Below, piece after piece: positions 16,431 to 25,287 of a DNA stretch of 64,000 bases. Where the stretch lies: assembly GCA_942493305.1 (NCBI GenBank), contig OW818686.1, positions 3,224,001 to 3,288,000 of the forward strand. Reading direction: 5' to 3'. This DNA comes from UBA7672 sp030824255. GTDB taxonomy: Bacteria; Pseudomonadota; Alphaproteobacteria; Caulobacterales; Hyphomonadaceae. A model generated the notes under the pieces. The model was not told the DNA's origin. It saw only the letters and a list, made by a program, of their open reading frames with translations, and made no database searches. Numbering within the stretch: the stretch's first letter is position 1; every line of letters starts with the position of its first letter. Both the position numbers and the translations under genes were made by a program.

Positions 16431-16889
16431 ATGCGAGTGAGTTCCAAGGGCCGGTATGCGGTTGTAGCCATGCTGGATGTGGCTGGGAATTCGGGTTCGA
16501 AGCCTGTTTCACTGGCGGATGTGGCATCGCGCCAGAAAATTTCCCTGTCTTATCTGGAGCAGTTGTTCGCCATGCTGCGCCGTGCGGGACTGGTCGCGGC
16601 GTCTCGCGGGCCGGGCGGCGGGTATCGCCTGCAGCGCCCCGCTGATGAAATCCGGGTCTCGGACGTGTTCCGGGCAGTCGAGGATAACGGAAACAGCGTG
16701 GACGGCGCGGGTCGGGATTGGGCCCAGGGGCCTGCTGCAGGGCTCTGGGATGCGCTGGACGAGCATATCGAGCTGTTTCTGAACAAGGTCAGCCTGGCCG
16801 ATCTTGTCTCCCAGGCGGCCAATGGTGGTGTATCGGCGCCCTTGGCGGCGCGGTCTGCCGCCCTGTCGGGAAACCTCAAACTGGCGTAA
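16431..16889 (+). CDS. Rrf2-family regulator (IscR/SufR-like) without cysteines
   Basis: A 152-residue winged-helix regulator leading the SUF operon. The DNA-binding part reads MRVSSKGRYAVVAMLDVA, LSYLEQLFAMLRRAGLV and SRGPGGGYRLQRP, all Rrf2/IscR hallmarks. E. coli IscR holds a [2Fe-2S] cluster with three cysteines and one histidine located after SVDA. Here the equivalent region (SVDGAGRDWAQGPAAGLWDA) is shorter and has none of them; the whole protein contains no cysteine. It therefore cannot sense Fe-S status through the canonical ligands. Its position first in the operon, 10 bp before the desulfurase, still argues that it controls SUF expression. Confidence 0.88.
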   Translation: MRVSSKGRYAVVAMLDVAGNSGSKPVSLADVASRQKISLSYLEQLFAMLRRAGLVAASRGPGGGYRLQRPADEIRVSDVFRAVEDNGNSVDGAGRDWAQGPAAGLWDALDEHIELFLNKVSLADLVSQAANGGVSAPLAARSAALSGNLKLA

Positions 16890-16899
16890 GAGCCGGGGC

Positions 16900-18051
16900 A
16901 TGAGCCCCACGGCCAGAATTTATGCGGATTATAACGCAACAGCCCCCCTTCGCCCCGAAGCGAAGGCTGCGATGCTGCGCGCGCTGGATCTGACCGGGAA
17001 CCCATCGTCGGTGCACGGCGAAGGCCGCAAGGCGCGGACGCTGGTTGAACAGGCGCGCGAGGCGATTGCAGGGGCGATCGGCGCCTGCCGCGACGATATT
17101 GCATTCACCAGTGGCGGGACGGAGGCGGTGCAGGCGCCGCTTCGTGGCGCGATGCAGGTGGAGGGGCTTCTGGTCGCGTCCGCAATCGAGCACGACGCAG
17201 TGACGAGCCTCGCGACGGTCAAGGAAGCGTGGCCGGTTTCAGCGTCTGGCGTGGTTGAGCTGGATTGGCTGAGCGAAACGGTCGGCCAGTTGCAGCGGCA
17301 GGGATACAGGCCTCTTGTCTCCTTGATGCTGGTGAACAACGAGACGGGCGTGATCCAGCCGGTGGCGGAGGCGGCAGAGATCGTTCGCAAGGCGGGCGGG
17401 CTGACCCATTGCGATGCGATCCAGGCGCTGGGGAAGACCCAGGTGTCAATCATCGACCTCGACGTCGACTACCTGTCCCTGTCGGCGCACAAGATCGGCG
17501 GGCCGCAGGGCGTGGGCGCTTTCTACGTGAAGCCGGGTGCGCCGTTCCGGGCTGTGCAGACGGGCGGCGGGCAGGAGTTTGGGCGCCGGGCCGGGACAGA
17601 GAATGTCGCGGGTATCGCCGGGTTTGGCGCGGCGATCGAAGCGGCGGAAGCCGGGATTCAGCAATATGAGGGGCTGCGGACGGCGCGGGATACGATGGAA
17701 GCCACTTTGAAGGCGGCTGTTCCAAGCATGCAGGTGCATGGCGAAGCCGCTCCTCGTGTTGCAGGGGTATCGTGCTTCGGCGTTGAAGGTTTGCCTTCGG
17801 AGACCCAGATCATGGGATTGGACCTGGCGGGTTTCGCGGTTTCGGCGGGATCGGCCTGTTCGTCGGGCAAGGTGAAGCCTAGCCGTGTGTTGACCGCCAT
17901 GGGGCTGAACGATACCGCCGCGCGATCGGCAATCCGCGCCAGTTTCGGCTGGAACTCCACGGTCGAGGAATTCGAGGCGTTGGCGCGTGCGTGGCTGAAG
18001 ATGGCAGCGCGGGCGCGGCCGCAACTTGTGAAGCAGAACGCGAATGTCTGA
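16900..18051 (+). CDS. Cysteine desulfurase, IscS/NifS-like (group I)
   Basis: A 383-residue PLP enzyme that takes sulfur from cysteine for Fe-S assembly. The PLP lysine is in LSAHKIGGPQG, and the active-site cysteine lies in the flexible loop SAGSACSSGKVKPS. YADYNATAPLRPEA and GNPSSVHGEGRKAR near the N-terminus are typical of the IscS/NifS group. The ATG at 16900 is used; an open frame upstream overlaps the regulator and lacks family sequence. The stop overlaps the sufB start by eight bases, so they are translationally coupled. A second desulfurase (group II SufS) lies later in the same operon, as in several Alphaproteobacteria. Confidence 0.93.
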   Translation: MSPTARIYADYNATAPLRPEAKAAMLRALDLTGNPSSVHGEGRKARTLVEQAREAIAGAIGACRDDIAFTSGGTEAVQAPLRGAMQVEGLLVASAIEHDAVTSLATVKEAWPVSASGVVELDWLSETVGQLQRQGYRPLVSLMLVNNETGVIQPVAEAAEIVRKAGGLTHCDAIQALGKTQVSIIDLDVDYLSLSAHKIGGPQGVGAFYVKPGAPFRAVQTGGGQEFGRRAGTENVAGIAGFGAAIEAAEAGIQQYEGLRTARDTMEATLKAAVPSMQVHGEAAPRVAGVSCFGVEGLPSETQIMGLDLAGFAVSAGSACSSGKVKPSRVLTAMGLNDTAARSAIRASFGWNSTVEEFEALARAWLKMAARARPQLVKQNANV

Positions 18052-19591
18052 GGGCTCCAAAATTCAGGATAGGGAATCTCTGGTGAAGGAAGGCATCGAC
18101 CGGGGAACGGTCGACGCCGCCCGCGCGCTCGAGTCCGACAAGTACGCCGAGGGCTTCGTCACCGACATCGAGATGGAACTCGCGCCCAAGGGGCTGAACG
18201 AGGACACCGTCCGCTACATTTCCGCCAAGAAGGAAGAGCCGGAGTGGATGCTGCAATGGCGGCTTGAAGCCTTCCAGCGCTGGAAGGAGATGATCGAGCC
18301 CACCTGGGCGATGATCAACTATCCGAAGATCGACTACCAGGACGCGCATTACTACGCGGAGCCCAAGGGCGCGGCGAAGTACAAGACGATCGACGATGTG
18401 CCGAAGGAAATTCTCGAGACATACGCCAAGCTGGGCATTCCGCTGAAAGAGCAGGAAGTGCTGCTGGGCGTGGAAGGCGCGATGGAGTCGGCTGCGGCGG
18501 CGCGCGAGACGCCGCGCGTGGCGGTGGATGCCGTGTTTGACTCCGTGAGTGTGGCGACGACGTTCCGGGCGGAGTTGCTGCGGGCCGGCGTGATCTTCAT
18601 GTCGATCTCGGAAGCCATTCGCGAATACCCGGATCTCGTGAAGCAGTATCTCGGCAGCGTGGTGCCGGTGACGGACAATTTCTTCGCGACACTGAACTCG
18701 GCGGTGTTTTCGGACGGGACGTTCGTTTACGTGCCCAAGGGCGTGCGCTGCCCGATGGAGCTGTCGACGTACTTCCGTATGAATGCCAAGGGCACGGGCC
18801 AGTTCGAGCGGACACTGATCATCGTCGATGAGGGCGGCTACGTATCCTACCTCGAAGGCTGCACGGCGCCGATGCGCGACGAGAACCAGCTGCATGCGGC
18901 CGTGGTCGAGCTGGTGGCGCTGGCGGACGCGGAGATCAAGTATTCGACCGTGCAGAACTGGTGGCCGGGCGATGCCGAGGGCAAGGGCGGCATCTACAAC
19001 TTCGTCACCAAGCGTGGCGATTGTCGTGGCGCGCGCTCGCGCATTTCGTGGACGCAGGTGGAGACGGGGTCGGCGATCACGTGGAAGTATCCGAGCTGCG
19101 TGCTGCGCGGCGACGATAGCTCGGGCGAGTTCTATTCGATCGCGGTGACCAATGGACGCCAGCAGGCGGACACGGGCACGAAGATGATCCACCTCGGCAA
19201 GAACACGAAGTCGCGGATCATCTCGAAAGGGATTTCGGCAGGCAAGTCGAACAACACGTATCGCGGGCTCGTGTCGATCCATCCGAAGGCGGCCAAGGCG
19301 CGCAACTTCACGCAGTGTGACAGCTTGCTGATCGGGCAGGACTGCGGCGCGCACACCGTACCGTATGTCGAGAACCGTCGCGGCGACGCGCAGCTGGAAC
19401 ACGAAGCGACGACGACCAAGCTATCCGAAGACCAGCTGTTCTATGCGCGCCAGCGTGGGATCGGCGAGGAAGCAGCTGTGGCCCTGCTCGTAAACGGCTT
19501 TGTTCGGGATGTTCTGCAGAAGCTTCCGATGGAGTTCGCGGTTGAGGCGCAGAAGCTGCTTGAGGTGAGCCTCGAGGGGAGCGTGGGCTAA
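18044..19591 (+). CDS. sufB: Fe-S cluster assembly scaffold subunit SufB
   Basis: A 515-residue subunit of the SufBC2D scaffold, which builds Fe-S clusters under stress or iron limitation. Diagnostic segments include WMLQWRLEAF, YYAEPKGAAKY, VPKGVRCPMELSTYFRMN, SYLEGCTAPMRDENQLHAAV and the C-terminal YARQRGIGEEAAVALLVNGF. The conserved cysteine in EGCTAP and histidine in QLHAA are present. Length is slightly above E. coli SufB (495) and usual for alphaproteobacterial proteins. It is coupled to the upstream desulfurase. The operon is then interrupted by 137 bp and a lipoprotein gene before sufC. Confidence 0.97.
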   Translation: MSEGSKIQDRESLVKEGIDRGTVDAARALESDKYAEGFVTDIEMELAPKGLNEDTVRYISAKKEEPEWMLQWRLEAFQRWKEMIEPTWAMINYPKIDYQDAHYYAEPKGAAKYKTIDDVPKEILETYAKLGIPLKEQEVLLGVEGAMESAAAARETPRVAVDAVFDSVSVATTFRAELLRAGVIFMSISEAIREYPDLVKQYLGSVVPVTDNFFATLNSAVFSDGTFVYVPKGVRCPMELSTYFRMNAKGTGQFERTLIIVDEGGYVSYLEGCTAPMRDENQLHAAVVELVALADAEIKYSTVQNWWPGDAEGKGGIYNFVTKRGDCRGARSRISWTQVETGSAITWKYPSCVLRGDDSSGEFYSIAVTNGRQQADTGTKMIHLGKNTKSRIISKGISAGKSNNTYRGLVSIHPKAAKARNFTQCDSLLIGQDCGAHTVPYVENRRGDAQLEHEATTTKLSEDQLFYARQRGIGEEAAVALLVNGFVRDVLQKLPMEFAVEAQKLLEVSLEGSVG

Positions 19592-19728
19592 ACGCACAAC
19601 CCGCGGCAGGCGGCGCGTACTCGGCTGCTGGTCGAGACAAGTGGCTGCCGTCGTTCGATTACCTGCGTGTAAACTGGCGTGAGGCGGCCAATTGTTCTAT
19701 TCCCTGCTTCGTTACGAGGGGCTCGGAA

Positions 19729-20496
19729 ATGAAACTGCACCTGGGTATTTGCGCGCTTGCGCTGGTTCTGGCGGCTTGCTCGCCGGCGCCGACCACTGAA
19801 GCCGAGACTGCCGGAGAGGCCGGCGGCGTGGCGGCGAAGCGTCTTCCGCTGCCGGATTGCGCGGAGGTGGAAGCGGCCGATCAGGGCGCGGATGGATGGA
19901 AGCATCCGGATTGCCGCCTCATGCTGCCGGACGGCTCGGGACTTGCCATCGAGGCGCGCTACACGGCGGCCGAGGACGAGTCGACGCAGGTGACTGTGCA
20001 GGTTGTGCAGACAGGCGATGCCACAATCCAGGAGATCGTCGAGCGCATGGGCAACACGTTCAACGGCCCCAGCTCGGAAGACTTCGACAAGGACGGCAAG
20101 GCCGACATCGTGCTGCCGCTCGAAACCGGCAATGTGAACACGACCTGGGCGCTGTGGCGCCAGGTGGATGGGCCGAAATTCGTGCGTGTGGGCGAGCCGA
20201 GCGGTGTTTCGCTGGTGAAGACGGACAGCGGCTTCATCGCCGTACAGGGCCGTTCCAGCGCAGCCGAGTACTACGTGGACTTCTTCAAGCTTGAGGCGGA
20301 TGAGCTGAAACCGGTGGTTTCGGCGCGGGTGGCGGGCCAGACCGATGACGATGGCAAGGTGACCGCTGTTACATGCGACATCGAGGACGATGAGGCGTTG
20401 GCCGGGTCTGGCCTGACAGCGGAACTGGCCAAGGAGCAGTTTTGCGCCGAACCGACTGTTCAGGGGCTGATTGCCGATATGAAGCCCACACCTTAG
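19729..20496 (+). CDS. Lipoprotein of unknown function inside the suf operon
   Basis: A 255-residue protein with a signal peptide ending in a lipobox, LVLAAC, so it should be lipidated at Cys17 and anchored in a membrane facing the periplasm. A low-complexity linker follows, then a soluble domain. It contains a short DFDKDGKADIVLPLE segment resembling the calcium-binding DxDxDG repeats of FG-GAP or dockerin-like proteins. Two more cysteine pairs (PDCAE/PDCRL and VTCDIE/QFCAE) could form disulfides. I do not recognise the family. It sits between sufB and sufC with 136-137 bp spacers on each side, which is odd for a cytoplasmic assembly operon and may be an insertion. Confidence 0.75.
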   Translation: MKLHLGICALALVLAACSPAPTTEAETAGEAGGVAAKRLPLPDCAEVEAADQGADGWKHPDCRLMLPDGSGLAIEARYTAAEDESTQVTVQVVQTGDATIQEIVERMGNTFNGPSSEDFDKDGKADIVLPLETGNVNTTWALWRQVDGPKFVRVGEPSGVSLVKTDSGFIAVQGRSSAAEYYVDFFKLEADELKPVVSARVAGQTDDDGKVTAVTCDIEDDEALAGSGLTAELAKEQFCAEPTVQGLIADMKPTP

Positions 20497-20632
20497 CCCA
20501 GCCTACTGGACATTTGAGGCCAAGGGCTCGAAACACCACGCAATAGCGGGCAGTGAGCCCTCGCGCTGGCGGGGAAGCGGGCCTATCTAAAGGGCCCGGG
20601 GCCACGAAAATCCCCGCGTTTGCAGGCGTTTC

Positions 20633-21394
20633 ATGCTGGAACTCAACAATCTTCACGCCCGAGTCGTCCCCGAGGACGGGCCGGCGCGCGAGATCCTGAA
20701 AGGGCTCTCTCTGTCGGTTCCGGCCGGCGAGGTTCACGCCGTCATGGGACCGAACGGGGCGGGCAAATCGACGCTGTCCTATGTGCTTACCGGCAAGCAT
20801 GGTTACGAAGTGACCGGCGGGACAGCGACGCTGGACGGCGCAGACCTGCTGGGCATGGAGCCTGAAGCGCGCGCGGCCAAGGGCCTTTTCCTGTCGTTCC
20901 AGTATCCGATGGAGATCGCCGGTGTGCCGGTGATGACCTTCGTGCGCGCGGCGATGAACGCGCAGCGCAAGACACGCGGCGAGCCGGAGGTGTCCGCACC
21001 CGATTTTCTCAAACTGTCGAAGATTGCCGCGGCGAAGCTGCGGATCGATCCGGACATGCTGAAGCGGCCATTGAATGTCGGCTTTTCAGGCGGGGAGAAG
21101 AAGCGGCTGGAGATCTATCAGATGCTGATGATCGAGCCGCGGTTCATGATCCTCGACGAGACGGATTCCGGTCTCGATATCGACGCGTTGAAAGTGGTGG
21201 CCGAGGGCGTCAATGCGCTGCGCGGGCCGGGGCGCGGGATGCTGGTGATCACGCACTATCAGCGCCTGCTGGATCATATCAAACCGGATCGCGTGCACAT
21301 CCTTTCGGCGGGACGCATTGTGAAGTCGGGCGGGCCGGAGCTTGCGCTGGCGCTGGAGAAGTCTGGCTATGACAGCGTGCTGAAAGACGCCTGA
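20633..21394 (+). CDS. sufC: Fe-S cluster assembly ATPase SufC
   Basis: A 253-residue soluble ABC-type ATPase that pairs with SufB and SufD and drives scaffold rearrangement. Walker A is GPNGAGKST, the signature is FSGGEKKRLE, and Walker B is FMILDETDSGLDIDAL. The phrase DSGLDIDALKVVAEGVN is typical of SufC, as is the switch histidine in VITHYQRLLD. The ATG at 20633 is preceded by 136 bp of non-coding DNA after the lipoprotein, so an internal promoter is possible. Its stop overlaps the sufD start (TGATG). Confidence 0.97.
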   Translation: MLELNNLHARVVPEDGPAREILKGLSLSVPAGEVHAVMGPNGAGKSTLSYVLTGKHGYEVTGGTATLDGADLLGMEPEARAAKGLFLSFQYPMEIAGVPVMTFVRAAMNAQRKTRGEPEVSAPDFLKLSKIAAAKLRIDPDMLKRPLNVGFSGGEKKRLEIYQMLMIEPRFMILDETDSGLDIDALKVVAEGVNALRGPGRGMLVITHYQRLLDHIKPDRVHILSAGRIVKSGGPELALALEKSGYDSVLKDA

Positions 21395-22401
21395 TGCAGC
21401 TGATCGACCTGCCCTCGCGCCGTTCAGAGGCCTGGAAGTGGTCCGACCTTCGCGCGGCGATGGCAGGGCAGGATGACGTGCTGACAGGCACGGGCGCAAT
21501 GCCGGCCGACGGTCCGATCGCGGCCTTGGCGCAGGCGATGGGCGATGCGTATGGGCCGAGCGCGCTGGAGATCACGGCGCCGGGCGAGACGTTTGTCTCG
21601 ACACTGACTGAGGGCGATGCCGGGCGCTATGCCAGCGTCGTGGTGCGCGCAGGGGCGACGGCGACGCTGGTGGAGCGGATCGGCGTGGCCGGATCGCGGC
21701 TGCGGCCGTTCCTGACAGCGTATGCAACAATTGAGGTGGAGCCGGGCGCGACGCTTCATAGGGTTGTTGTGCAGGAGAACGCGGTCGCTGCAGGTGAACC
21801 GGACGCGGCGATCGTTCTGAATGAGGCGGTGGTCAAGCTGGGAGCGGGGGCCACGTTCAGGCAGTTTGTTCTCGGCGAGGGATCGCGGCTGACGCGGATC
21901 GAGACGAGCGTCGAAGCCGGCGAAGGCGCACAGATCGAGATGAATGCGGTCTATCTCGCGTCGGCGAAGCGGCATGTGGATATGACGACGCGCGTGGCGC
22001 ATGGAGCGGTGGGCATCCATACGCGGCAGCTGGTGCGCGGCGTTGCGCGCAAGGGCGGGCGCGGCGTGTTTCAGGGCAAGTTCCTGGTTGAGCGCGCGGG
22101 GCAGAAGACGGATGCGTCCATGCAGCACAATGCGCTGTTGCTGGAAGAAGGCGCGGAAGTTTTCGCCAAGCCGGAGCTGGAAATATACGCCGACGACGTG
22201 GCGTGCGCGCACGGCAATACGGCGGGGCAGTTGGACGAGGATGCGGTGTTCTACCTGCGGCAGCGGGGCATTTCCGATGTGGAAGCGCGGGCGCTGATCA
22301 TGCGGGCTTTCCTCATGGAGGCCATTCCTGACTGGATCGAGAACGGCCTGAGGGCGGAGATCGAAGCGCGCGTTGATCTCTGGCTGGGGACGGCCGCATG
22401 A
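21394..22401 (+). CDS. sufD: Fe-S cluster assembly protein SufD
   Basis: A 335-residue SufB paralogue that completes the SufBC2D complex. LPSRRSEAWKWSDLR at the N-terminus is the typical start of alphaproteobacterial SufD. The C-terminal half includes KGGRGVFQGKFLVERAGQKT, HNALLLEEGAEVFAKPELEI, the conserved CAHGNTAGQLDEDAVFYL and RQRGISDVEARALIMRAF. It is shorter than E. coli SufD (423) because the N-terminal helical domain is reduced, as usual in this group. Its start overlaps sufC and its end overlaps sufS (ATGA). Confidence 0.95.
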   Translation: MQLIDLPSRRSEAWKWSDLRAAMAGQDDVLTGTGAMPADGPIAALAQAMGDAYGPSALEITAPGETFVSTLTEGDAGRYASVVVRAGATATLVERIGVAGSRLRPFLTAYATIEVEPGATLHRVVVQENAVAAGEPDAAIVLNEAVVKLGAGATFRQFVLGEGSRLTRIETSVEAGEGAQIEMNAVYLASAKRHVDMTTRVAHGAVGIHTRQLVRGVARKGGRGVFQGKFLVERAGQKTDASMQHNALLLEEGAEVFAKPELEIYADDVACAHGNTAGQLDEDAVFYLRQRGISDVEARALIMRAFLMEAIPDWIENGLRAEIEARVDLWLGTAA

Positions 22402-23615
22402 CGTTCGACGTGAATGCCATCCGCGCGGAGTTTCCGATCCTGAGCCGGACGGTTCATGGCAAGCCGCTGGTCTATTTCGACAATGCGGCGTCGGCGCAGA
22501 AGCCGAATGCCGTGATCGATGCAATGGCGAACGCTATGCGCGGCAGCTACGCCAATGTGCATCGCGGTCTGCATACGCTGGCGAATGAGACGACGCAGGC
22601 CTTCGAGGATGCGCGCGAGAGTGTGCGGCGCTTCATCAATGCGGGCGCTGTGGACGAGATCATCTTCACCAAGGGCGGGACCGAGGCGATCAACATCGTC
22701 GCAGCCGGCATTGGCGCGAGCATCAAGCCGGGCGACGAGATTGTGCTCTCGATCATGGAGCACCATTCCAACATCGTGCCGTGGCATTTCCTGCGCGAGC
22801 GCAAGGGCGCGGTGCTGAAGTGGGTCGACACGCTGCCGGATGGCTCGCTGGATATGGACGGCCTCGAGAGGCAACTGACGTCAAAGACGCGACTTCTCGC
22901 GCTCACGCATATGTCCAACGTGCTGGGTACGGTGCCGGATGTGAAGGCTGCTGCGGCGATGGCGCATGGCGTCGGCGCTGATGTGCTGCTCGATGGGTGC
23001 CAGGCTGCGGTGAATCTCGGCGTCGACGTGCGCGCGCTGGATGCGGATTACTATGTCGGGACTGGTCACAAGATCTATGGGCCGACTGGCATCGGCTTCC
23101 TGTATGGGAAGCGGGCGAAGCTGGAGGCCCTGCCGCCTTTCGAGGGCGGGGGCGAGATGATCGAGACGGTCAGCCGGGAGGTTGTGACGTACAACGCGCC
23201 GCCGCACCGGTTCGAGGCCGGCACGCCGCCGATCGTGGAGGCCATCGGGCTGGGCGCGGCGATCACATGGCTGGAGAGCCAGGACCGTCAGGCGATCCAC
23301 AAGCACAAGGAAGCGCTGCTGGCGCGGGCGGTGGATGCGCTTCACGGGGTCAACGGCCTGACATTGCACGGCACGGCGGCAGGCAAGGGGCCGGTGCTGG
23401 CGTTTTCGCTGCAGGGCGCGCATCCGCATGACCTGGCCCAGATAATCGACAGGTATGGGGTGGCGATTCGGGCGGGGCATCATTGCGCCCAGCCCCTGAT
23501 GTCCCATTTAGGGGTTAGCGCGACGGCCCGGGCGAGCTTTGCCCTCTACAACACGCTTGAAGAAGTGGACGTGTTCGTAGAGGCGCTTTCCAAGGCCCGG
23601 GCGATGCTGTCATAG
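22398..23615 (+). CDS. sufS: Cysteine desulfurase SufS (group II)
   Basis: A 405-residue PLP-dependent desulfurase and selenocysteine-lyase-type enzyme. The N-terminal YFDNAASAQKPNAVIDAM, the PLP lysine in GTGHKIYGPTGIG and the active-site cysteine in RAGHHCAQPLM define group II enzymes. It provides persulfide sulfur to the SufBCD scaffold. Group II enzymes need an activator such as SufE or SufU; none is seen in the window, so the partner must be encoded elsewhere. Overlap with sufD is four bases, and sufT follows after 9 bp. Confidence 0.96.
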   Translation: MTFDVNAIRAEFPILSRTVHGKPLVYFDNAASAQKPNAVIDAMANAMRGSYANVHRGLHTLANETTQAFEDARESVRRFINAGAVDEIIFTKGGTEAINIVAAGIGASIKPGDEIVLSIMEHHSNIVPWHFLRERKGAVLKWVDTLPDGSLDMDGLERQLTSKTRLLALTHMSNVLGTVPDVKAAAAMAHGVGADVLLDGCQAAVNLGVDVRALDADYYVGTGHKIYGPTGIGFLYGKRAKLEALPPFEGGGEMIETVSREVVTYNAPPHRFEAGTPPIVEAIGLGAAITWLESQDRQAIHKHKEALLARAVDALHGVNGLTLHGTAAGKGPVLAFSLQGAHPHDLAQIIDRYGVAIRAGHHCAQPLMSHLGVSATARASFALYNTLEEVDVFVEALSKARAMLS

Positions 23616-23624
23616 AGTTGCGGA

Positions 23625-24017
23625 ATGGCTGACGACCTGACATCGCAGATTGCCGACGCCGCCACGGGAACCGCTGGCGATGAGAAGCCGCTGGCTATCC
23701 CGCAGGACGAGCTGGACAGGATAACCGACGACCTGATCCAGGAGCTGAAGAAGGTCTATGACCCTGAAATTCCTGTCGATATTTACGAACTGGGCCTGAT
23801 CTACAAGGTCGACATCAATGACGACCGGCATGTCGACGTCGAAATGACCCTGACGGCGCCGGCTTGCCCGGTGGCTGGAGAAATGCCCGGTTGGGTGGAG
23901 GATGCCGCCCGGAAAGTGGCCGGGGTCAAATCCGCGAAGGCCACGATCGTTTTCGAGCCACCGTGGGACCCTTCGCGGATGAGCGACGAGGCGCGCCTCC
24001 AGCTCAACATGTTGTAA
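23625..24017 (+). CDS. sufT: SUF system Fe-S assembly protein SufT (DUF59/MIP18)
   Basis: A 130-residue protein with a DUF59 core: DDLIQELKKVYDPEIPVDIYELGLIY, then VEMTLTAPACPVAGEMP with the conserved reactive cysteine, and VEPPWDPSRMSDEARLQL-like ending (here FEPPWDPSRMSDEARLQL). These match SufT and eukaryotic CIA2, which act in Fe-S cluster maturation. About 35 N-terminal residues ahead of the core are variable. It lies between sufS and sufA in the same transcript. Confidence 0.93.
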   Translation: MADDLTSQIADAATGTAGDEKPLAIPQDELDRITDDLIQELKKVYDPEIPVDIYELGLIYKVDINDDRHVDVEMTLTAPACPVAGEMPGWVEDAARKVAGVKSAKATIVFEPPWDPSRMSDEARLQLNML

Positions 24018-24046
24018 GCGGGTTCCGAGGTATCCATTTAACTGAC

Positions 24047-24424
24047 ATGGCCAGACGCCCCCGCCCCAAGGTTGTGACCCTGACTGACGCCGCTGCGGCG
24101 CAGGTTCGAGACCTGTTGACTGCCAAGTTCGAAAAGGACGGCGGCGCAGGGATGCTGCGTGTTGGCGTGAAGAACGCCGGCTGCGCTGGCATGGAATACA
24201 CCATTGACTACGTTGCCGACGCAGCGCCGACCGACGAGCGCGTGGAGGACAATGGGGTCTCCATCGTGATCGACGCCAAGGCCGTGCTGTTCCTGCTGGG
24301 CTCGGTGATCGACCACGAAGTGACGCCGATGCATTCGAAGTTCACCTTTCGCAATCCGAACCAGACGGATGCGTGCGGTTGCGGCGAGAGCGTCACCATC
24401 GTTCCGGCGCACGCGGCCGAGTAA
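24047..24424 (+). CDS. sufA: A-type Fe-S carrier, SufA/HesB/IscA family
   Basis: A 125-residue carrier protein that transfers clusters from the SUF scaffold to targets. The three conserved cysteines are in KNAGCAGMEY and the closing ACGCGES, which defines the A-type carrier family. The ATG at 24047 starts MARRPRPKVVTLTDAA; the frame is open upstream through sufT but in a different, non-conserved sequence. It is the last gene of the suf operon and converges on the 2OG oxygenase gene with a 29-bp gap. Confidence 0.93.
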   Translation: MARRPRPKVVTLTDAAAAQVRDLLTAKFEKDGGAGMLRVGVKNAGCAGMEYTIDYVADAAPTDERVEDNGVSIVIDAKAVLFLLGSVIDHEVTPMHSKFTFRNPNQTDACGCGESVTIVPAHAAE

Positions 24425-24453
24425 CGGCCCATTCTTGCAAATTGGGGCAGGAA

Positions 24454-25212
24454 TCAGTCGGGCTCTACGCGCGACTTCGCTTCGGCATCCAGACCAGACT
24501 CTTCACGCATCCTGTACCAACCCGTGAGCGAGACTCGGCCCTTCGGCGCGAAATTTGCCACCTGACTGACATGGTGCGCGGTCGGCACCTTGAAGACGGA
24601 TAGCGCGTTGAAGCGCGGCACGTAGCTTCCCGTGACGTGATCGCGGCCATCGAGGAACTGGAGTTGGCCGCCCCAGGTTGGCGACCATCCGCCGGTGAGG
24701 CTGAGCACATAGGCCAGCTTGCGGTGCTTTCCGATCGCGTTGTCGGAGTGAATGGTCAGGAAGTGGCCTGACGAGAAGCGTGTGGCCTGCATATCGCAGA
24801 AGTCAGTGGCTTCGCCGGTTATCTTTGCGAGGAAGCTGCGTACGACGTCCGAGTTCATCGTCTCGTATGCCGTCTTCAGGATCCGGTTGTCGAGCTGACC
24901 AGCTTCGGCAATGTCGTGGACCGGATAATTCTCGTAGAGATACTGGAAGTGATTGACGGCATTCTTCCTCACCTCAGCGAGGATGGCAGCTTGCTGGGTG
25001 GGTTGCAGGGCCGCGAGCTGGGCGGGGTGCAGGTCGACATGGCGGGAGCCGCTGTTGAGGACCAAACGCCAATCAAGATTTTCCAGCCCCTCCGCGAGTT
25101 TCTTCGCGTCCGGCAGCTCCAGAAAGTCGTCGATCTGCAGGCGGTCGGCCTTCGCGAAACGTTGCGAAAGCTCATGAGCGTCGAGGCGGGCGTTGATGCG
25201 GAACTGCTGCAT
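24454..25212 (-). CDS. 2-oxoglutarate/Fe(II)-dependent oxygenase (prolyl 4-hydroxylase-like)
   Basis: A 252-residue enzyme of the 2OG-Fe(II) oxygenase superfamily. The iron ligands are the HxD in LTIHSDNAI and the distal histidine in PTAHHVSQV; the oxoglutarate-binding arginine is in GRVSLTGWY. GGWSPTWGGQLQFLD between them matches the Tpa1/COG3751 type, which hydroxylates proteins, often ribosomal. The N-terminal 40 residues include LDAHELSQRFAKADRLQIDDF, which positions the double-stranded beta-helix. The target is unknown. It is convergent with sufA. Confidence 0.86.
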   Translation of the reverse strand: MQQFRINARLDAHELSQRFAKADRLQIDDFLELPDAKKLAEGLENLDWRLVLNSGSRHVDLHPAQLAALQPTQQAAILAEVRKNAVNHFQYLYENYPVHDIAEAGQLDNRILKTAYETMNSDVVRSFLAKITGEATDFCDMQATRFSSGHFLTIHSDNAIGKHRKLAYVLSLTGGWSPTWGGQLQFLDGRDHVTGSYVPRFNALSVFKVPTAHHVSQVANFAPKGRVSLTGWYRMREESGLDAEAKSRVEPD

Positions 25213-25287
25213 GCCTTCCTTTTAGCAGACCCTTGGCCGGGCGCCAGAAAGCTGTAGCGTCGCGATCGCCGTTTGAGGGATTTCTGC

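Noticed and set aside
17879..19402. A 507-residue open frame on the minus strand
   Set aside because: It lies antisense to sufB, is rich in Arg/His/Leu without domains, and is a GC-rich shadow of a well-supported gene.
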